9,370 nucleotides of DNA, from positions 5,346 through 14,715 of the forward strand of contig JAHFKM010000014.1 in NCBI GenBank assembly GCA_023245385.1. The letters are read 5' to 3'. Made by a program: the position numbers and the translations under genes. The first letter of the stretch is position 1; each line of letters starts with the position of its first letter. The notes under the pieces were generated by a model. It had not been told where the DNA came from. It was given only the letters and a program-made list of their open reading frames with translations, and did no database searches. Source of the stretch: an archaeon. Lineage in GTDB: Archaea > Nanobdellota > Nanobdellia > SCGC-AAA011-G17 > GW2011-AR18. Below, one piece after another: positions 6,298-9,370 of the stretch.

Positions 6298-6729
6298 TCA
6301 ATTTTTCTTTTTTAGCAAATCTCCGAGTGTGAAAACTTCTGGACTTGTTTCTTTGCTAAGTTTAGAGTTGAGAATTCTTGTTGTTAGGGAAACACCGAGG
6401 ATGCGTTCGATTTTTTTAGCGACTTCAAGAGTAGGATGAAGGCTTCCTTGTTCAATTTTAGAGATGAATGATTCTTTTTGAGAGAGTTTTTGTGCGAATT
6501 CTTTTTGACTGAGTCCTTGTTCGGTTCGTTGTTGTTTGATGATTTTTGCGTAGTCTTCTCTAAGGTCTTCGATAATATCTTCTCTTTGAGAGGGTGTGAT
6601 AAAGATTTGTTTTTTTTCTTGAATAGGTGTCCCGTATTTTATACAGTTCGGGCAGACATGGACGATGACTTCTTCTACATTTGCTTTCTGTAGTTCTGTT
6701 TCTTTGCCGCAGAGTTCACAGTTCACCAT
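6298..6729 (-). CDS. Archaeal multiprotein bridging factor 1 (aMBF1), zinc ribbon plus HTH (143 aa)
   Basis: The protein has an N-terminal C4 zinc ribbon (C4-x2-C7 and C26-x2-C29; CELC and CPNC), a linker, then an Xre/Cro-type HTH at about 60-115 (GLSQKEFAQKL then FISKIEQG), and ends in TLGDLLKKK, as archaeal MBF1 proteins do. Archaeal MBF1 is a conserved HTH protein linked to transcription and to the small ribosomal subunit; the eukaryotic homologue bridges TBP and activators and acts on stalled or collided ribosomes. The downstream METTL5-like rRNA methylase, 15 bp away, fits a ribosome-linked role. The start is supported by the zinc ribbon beginning at residue 4. No Shine-Dalgarno is present (CCTTCCTTCCTT before ATG). 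A 22-codon ORF ends across its start codon (see 6723-6791). Confidence 0.9.
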   Translation of the reverse strand: MVNCELCGKETELQKANVEEVIVHVCPNCIKYGTPIQEKKQIFITPSQREDIIEDLREDYAKIIKQQRTEQGLSQKEFAQKLSQKESFISKIEQGSLHPTLEVAKKIERILGVSLTTRILNSKLSKETSPEVFTLGDLLKKKN

Positions 6730-6791
6730 AAGGAAGGAAGGATTTTGTTTGTTAAAAGTTTTTCTGTTCGTAAGATTTTCGGAAAAAACAT
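6723..6791 (-). CDS. Candidate 22-codon upstream ORF overlapping the MBF1 start
   Basis: From ATG at 6791 the minus strand encodes MFFPKILRTEKLL... to SLW, and its TGA overlaps the MBF1 start in ATGGTGA. The ATG lies 23 nt after a TATATAA box, so the transcript would begin at or near this ATG (leaderless). MBF1 itself has no Shine-Dalgarno, so reinitiation from this ORF is a possible way to translate it. No homology is recognised, and an ORF this short may arise by chance. Confidence 0.25.
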   Translation of the reverse strand: MFFPKILRTEKLLTNKILPSLW

Positions 6792-6814
6792 CAGAGAAGT
6801 TATAAAAAAAGTTG

Positions 6815-6822
6815 TTATATAA
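6815..6822 (-). promoter_or_regulatory. Probable TATA box of the MBF1-methylase operon
   Basis: Minus strand TTATATAA within the 267-bp gap upstream of MBF1. It is 86 nt from the MBF1 ATG, farther than the 44-48 nt seen at the other genes, but only 23 nt from the upstream mini-ORF. A second, weaker box (TTTTATAA near 6800-6807) lies between. A long pyrimidine tract (about 6830-6867) precedes the box on the same strand. Confidence 0.45.
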
Positions 6823-6996
6823 GGATGTTAAGAGAGGAAAGGAGAATAAAGAGGGGAAATAGGGGTTTAGTATATTTCTGCGAGTGATGAATTTATGGTC
6901 TTTTGAAAATGAAAATTATCTTATCAATTAGGTTTGGAGAGAGAAAATATAAATTTTGTGATGTTGTTAATGAAATTGTGTATTTAACAAAATAAG

Positions 6997-7521
6997 CTAG
7001 AGTTTTTTACTGCAAGCGAGTCCATCTTTTATTTGAATAATTTCAGTTTTAAGTCTTGTATCTTTGAGGACTGCTTCTTTGTAGTTTTGACATCCTGGGA
7101 AGGTGATGTTGTCTGCGATGATTATTCCATTTTTTTTTAAGATACGAATGCTGTCTTCTAGGGTTTTAATGTAGGATTTTTTAGCAAAGTCGATGAAGAC
7201 GAGATCGAAGGATTTATTTTGAAATTTTTTTATTTTTTCAAGAGCATCTCCCAAAAGGATAGTTGCATTGATTTTGAATGTTTTGAAATTGTTTTTTGCT
7301 TCTTCAGAGAGAGCTTTATTAATATCAATAGTTGTTAGCTTTGCTCCTTGGCTTCCGAGGATACATCCACTGTATCCATTTGCGGTTCCGAGTTCAAGAA
7401 TTTTTATAGGTTTTGTTTCGAGAATTTTTTGTAAGAGCCATGTTCCTTTTTCTCTTCCAAGAATAGGTATTCCTCTTTGTAAACTTTCTTTTTCTAATTC
7501 TTTAAGTTGTTCGAGTATCAT
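6997..7521 (-). CDS. Family 3 (COMT/YrrM-like) SAM-dependent O-methyltransferase (174 aa)
   Basis: Class I SAM methyltransferase of the metal-dependent O-methyltransferase family (COG4122 type). Motif I is LELGTANGYSG (42-52), followed by TIDIN with acidic D66, GDAL (91-94), DLVFIDFAKKSY (106-117) and ADN (136-138). By analogy with catechol O-methyltransferase the metal ligands would be D111, D137 and N138, all present. The end (KDGLACSKK) resembles the usual closing strand. At 174 residues it is shorter than the usual 200-220; the missing part is at the N-terminus, where substrate-lid helices normally lie. An N-terminal RGIPILGREKG segment is kept. The substrate is unknown. The start at 7521 is followed by a natural helix and lies 47 nt from a TATA box. 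It appears to be a single-gene unit. Confidence 0.82.
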   Translation of the reverse strand: MILEQLKELEKESLQRGIPILGREKGTWLLQKILETKPIKILELGTANGYSGCILGSQGAKLTTIDINKALSEEAKNNFKTFKINATILLGDALEKIKKFQNKSFDLVFIDFAKKSYIKTLEDSIRILKKNGIIIADNITFPGCQNYKEAVLKDTRLKTEIIQIKDGLACSKKL

Positions 7522-7567
7522 GAGAAAAGAGTAGGGGAGAGACTTAAAAAATCTTTGGGGAAAAAAG

Positions 7568-7577
7568 TTTAAATAAA
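7568..7577. promoter_or_regulatory. Symmetrical TATA box between the O-methyltransferase gene and a plus-strand mini-ORF
   Basis: Plus strand AAAAAAGTTTAAATAAAAGG; the core TTTAAA is its own complement. The edge is 47 nt from the minus-strand ATG at 7521 and 47 nt from a plus-strand ATG at 7622. The A-rich BRE side (AAAAAG) is on the left, so it matches plus-strand transcription better than minus. It may act in both directions. Confidence 0.45.
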
Positions 7578-7621
7578 AGGTCGCTTACTTAGTAAATGAA
7601 AGATCATGATCCTAAGTGAAC

Positions 7622-7702
7622 ATGCGAAAAAAGCGAGAGATAAGGGTAAAAATCGTTCCAGTAGTGAATGAAGGGTTTATGGTGAGGAAAGTGGCAAGCT
7701 AA
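7622..7702 (+). CDS. Candidate 26-aa plus-strand small ORF (or small RNA)
   Basis: ATG at 7622 to TAA at 7700-7702 encodes a basic 26-residue peptide (MRKKREIRVKIVPVV... to VRKVAS). It is the only plus-strand candidate gene in the window. Its support is the well-placed BRE/TATA 47 nt upstream and a base composition less AT-rich than the flanking spacer. A weak AAGTGA lies before the start. It ends 7 bp before the convergent TrhO stop. If untranslated, the same promoter would make a small RNA starting near 7598 and running toward the 3' end of the TrhO gene. No homologue is recognised. Confidence 0.28.
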   Translation: MRKKREIRVKIVPVVNEGFMVRKVAS

Positions 7703-7709
7703 AATGAAT

Positions 7710-8825
7710 TTAAAGTGAAAGTATTTTGTCGTGTTTTCGTACTTTTAGTGAGACGGGAATTGTGATAAGTTCTTTTTCAGAGGCAGTTTCTATTTCATTT
7801 CCATCGTAATTTTTTAATTGTTTAATTTCTTGGGTAAATGATTGTGTTGTTTTTCCTTTAATAAGAATAGAACTGTTTTTATTTATTTTTTTAAGAGTTT
7901 TTATTAACGCTACTTGTGCTTTGGGATAATAGTTTTCTACGATGCCGAGGACTTCTCGTTCTTTTTCTGTTTCTTTTCTTCGTCGTGGTGCTTGGGTACA
8001 TTTTTGAGAGCAGGTTTTATTGAATTGGGATTGACAGTCTGAGCAGCAGATAAAAAGCTTGTCACAATCGAGGTTAAAACAGTTAAGGTAGGTGCTTGAG
8101 CTTTTTTTACAATGAAAACAATTACTGATGGGGCGGGTAGTTTCTGTTCCTAGCCTATCATCGAAGACGAAGCAGCTTCCTTCAAAGTGGCTGTTTGGGA
8201 ATTTATTTAAATAATGGAGAATGCCGCCTTGTAATTGATAAACATTTTCAAATTCTTGTTGTTTAAGGTAGGCTGAGGCTTTTTCGCATCTGATTCCTCC
8301 AGTGCAGTAGAGAACGAGTTTTTTATTTTTAAGATTGTTTAAGCGCTTGCTTGCTTCGGGGAATTCTCGAAAGTTTTTTATTGGAAGTGTTAAAGCGTTT
8401 TGAAATTTTCCAATTGCGGTTTCATAGGTGTTTCTCGCGTCAAGAAGGAGAATATCCTCTTTATTTTGAAATGCTTGTTCTAATGCTTCAGGACTAAGTG
8501 GACTTGCAGCATTGGTGTAATCTACTTTTTTTCCAAAGGCGACGATTTCTTTTCGTATGCGTACAACGAGTTTGTGGTGTGCTTGTTCATAAGTGTTTTG
8601 TTCTCTGAAAGTCAGATCTGAAAAGGAAGAGAGTGTTTTTATTTTTGTTTTAAATAATTCGACGCTTTCTAATTTTCCTGAGACATTTCCGTTAATTCCT
8701 TCTTCCCCGATCAGAATCCTTCCATTAAGAGATAATTGTAAACAAGTTTCTTGAAAATATTCTTTGAGAAAATCTAATTTTTTTAACAAAACATATTTGT
8801 AGAAGGTAATTGTTTTGAAAGTCAT
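7710..8825 (-). CDS. trhO: TrhO-type tRNA uridine-34 5-hydroxylase (rhodanese) with extra C-terminal barrel-like domain (371 aa)
   Basis: TrhO (YceA family) makes 5-hydroxyuridine at wobble position 34 of tRNA using O2. The domains, in order, are an N-terminal acylphosphatase-like domain with GRILIGEEGINGNVSG (35-50); a rhodanese domain (about 120-210) with catalytic C174 in CTGGIRCE; and the family's Cys-rich region CFVFDDR (218-224) with C236, C239, C249, C254, C260, C261, C264, C272 and C276, probably zinc-binding. After a basic linker (280-290) come about 78 residues (293-371; GIVENYYPKAQVALIK, IKGKTT, EIETA, IPVSLKVRKHD) that the standard protein lacks. They resemble the EF-Tu domain-2-like barrel found as small archaeal proteins and at the C-terminus of U32 peptidase-family proteins such as TrhP. 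The fusion assignment is from memory of these families. No Shine-Dalgarno; the start follows a pyrimidine tract. Confidence 0.88.
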   Translation of the reverse strand: MTFKTITFYKYVLLKKLDFLKEYFQETCLQLSLNGRILIGEEGINGNVSGKLESVELFKTKIKTLSSFSDLTFREQNTYEQAHHKLVVRIRKEIVAFGKKVDYTNAASPLSPEALEQAFQNKEDILLLDARNTYETAIGKFQNALTLPIKNFREFPEASKRLNNLKNKKLVLYCTGGIRCEKASAYLKQQEFENVYQLQGGILHYLNKFPNSHFEGSCFVFDDRLGTETTRPISNCFHCKKSSSTYLNCFNLDCDKLFICCSDCQSQFNKTCSQKCTQAPRRRKETEKEREVLGIVENYYPKAQVALIKTLKKINKNSSILIKGKTTQSFTQEIKQLKNYDGNEIETASEKELITIPVSLKVRKHDKILSL

Positions 8826-8847
8826 AGGGAGAAGAAAGTGGAGAAAA

Positions 8848-8854
8848 ATTTAAA
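8848..8854 (-). promoter_or_regulatory. Possible TATA box giving a leaderless trhO transcript
   Basis: Minus strand CCTTTAAATTTTT in the 42-bp gap between the thioredoxin-like gene and trhO. The edge is only 23 nt from the ATG at 8825, so transcription would start at or next to the ATG. The BRE side (GAAACC) is a weak match, and cotranscription with the upstream gene is the alternative. Confidence 0.35.
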
Positions 8855-8867
8855 GGTTTCTAATTGT

Positions 8868-9370
8868 TTATTTTGGGGAGTAGGATATATCTTTTTTTTT
8901 ATGGAGTTTTTCTTCGAGTTGTTCTTTAGTAAGGTAGGGGTAAGGTTTTTCATTTAAGACTGTTGTTGGTACTTCTTTAATAGAATAAAGATTTTTTAGT
9001 GTGTCTAGTGCAGGATTATGAATGTTAATATCGAAGGAATAAATTCTTAGAGAAGGATATTTTTCTCGTAAATAAGTGAGGATGTATCCTTGGCTTTCGC
9101 AGGATGGACATTCTTTTTCGTCTGAAGAATAGAAGTAGAGGATAAGTTGGTAGGGTGTGCCGCAGGAAGTGTTGAGTTTTTTTAAGAATAGCCAGTGTCT
9201 TATTTCAAGTAAAGAATAGTATTCTTTGAGTTTCATAACTTCAGGATCATTTTTTCCGAGTTGGTTTTCCATTGCTGTTAGTCTATCAGCGAGTGTTCCA
9301 AGTTCTTTGATAAGGGTATCAATGTCATTGAATTTACAGGTGTTTTCAGAAACTAAGAGGGATTGAATGT
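8868..9370 (-). CDS. Thioredoxin-fold protein with CPSC motif and N-terminal helix, 5' end outside the window (partial)
   Basis: The first ATG in view is at 9272 (134 aa), but the frame stays open for all 32 codons from there to the right edge, and those codons (NDIDTLIKELGTLADRLTA) continue the same helix with hydrophobic residues at heptad-like spacing. The true start is therefore probably beyond 9370. Counting from the ATG at 9272, the C-terminal part has a thioredoxin-like order: strand YQLILYFYS (41-49), CPSC (55-58), helix GYILTYLREKYP, strand RIYSFDIN, and a cis-proline site EVPTTVLN (100-107), followed by a final helix. The region EYYSLLEIRHWLFLKK is recalled from DPANN thioredoxin-like proteins that carry an N-terminal membrane helix, which here would lie outside the window. 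Likely a thiol-disulfide oxidoreductase; its link to the Cys-rich surface proteins is only suggestive. The TAA lies 42 bp before trhO. Confidence 0.75.
   Translation of the reverse strand, partial: IQSLLVSENTCKFNDIDTLIKELGTLADRLTAMENQLGKNDPEVMKLKEYYSLLEIRHWLFLKKLNTSCGTPYQLILYFYSSDEKECPSCESQGYILTYLREKYPSLRIYSFDINIHNPALDTLKNLYSIKEVPTTVLNEKPYPYLTKEQLEEKLHKKKDISYSPK

Noticed and set aside
6825..6887. 20-codon plus-strand ORF in the purine-rich spacer
   Set aside because: It begins only a few bases after the TATA-like sequence, has no other start signal, and its Arg/Glu content reflects the purine tract.
6878..6890. C-box-like GTGATGA on the plus strand, a possible C/D small RNA
   Set aside because: No CTGA D box follows at a suitable distance and no terminal stem is seen.
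8868..9272. 134-aa reading with the ATG at 9272 taken as the true start
   Set aside because: The frame has no stop up to the window edge and the upstream codons continue the same helix; no promoter or leader features sit before 9272.

Overview
The window looks like a piece of a low-GC archaeal genome, most likely a DPANN lineage of the Woesearchaeota/Pacearchaeota kind. The evidence is an archaeal multiprotein bridging factor 1 (zinc ribbon plus HTH), a METTL5-like archaeal methylase, BRE/TATA-type promoters (TTTAAATA about 44-48 nt before start codons) with no bacterial -35/-10 pattern, almost no Shine-Dalgarno sequences, and a SITGN-type motif just after a membrane segment, which I associate from memory with these archaea. 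The lineage assignment is inference. All well-supported genes are on the minus strand, so the text reads right to left in transcription order.

Right part (about 6300-9370): a thioredoxin-fold protein with a CPSC motif whose frame runs off the right edge; a TrhO-type tRNA uridine-34 hydroxylase (rhodanese) carrying an extra C-terminal beta-barrel-like domain; a small family-3 O-methyltransferase; and a tight pair, aMBF1 followed 15 bp later by a METTL5-like N6-adenine methylase. Two short intergenic stretches hold candidate mini-ORFs: one on the plus strand beside a symmetrical TATA box, and one that overlaps the MBF1 start codon.

Left part (91-5645): three secreted or membrane-anchored cysteine-rich proteins. 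The 738-aa and 685-aa proteins are paralogues. Each has a signal peptide, a central array of short cysteine repeats, a calcium-binding-type Asp-rich segment, a conserved Cys-containing C-terminal module, and a C-terminal membrane anchor with a basic tail. Their repeat arrays differ in kind. Between them lies a 281-aa protein with an N-terminal membrane anchor and Dickkopf-like Cys motifs. All three have their own TATA box and a shared A7-8/G leader element, and the 281-aa gene ends in a hairpin plus T-tract. I read this as a surface-protein cluster, perhaps for attachment or host contact. That role is inferred, and no close match is claimed.

The only stretch over 300 bases without a clear gene is 2149-2511. 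It holds one promoter, a probable decayed mini-ORF and one terminator. No rRNA, tRNA, CRISPR array or transposase was found.
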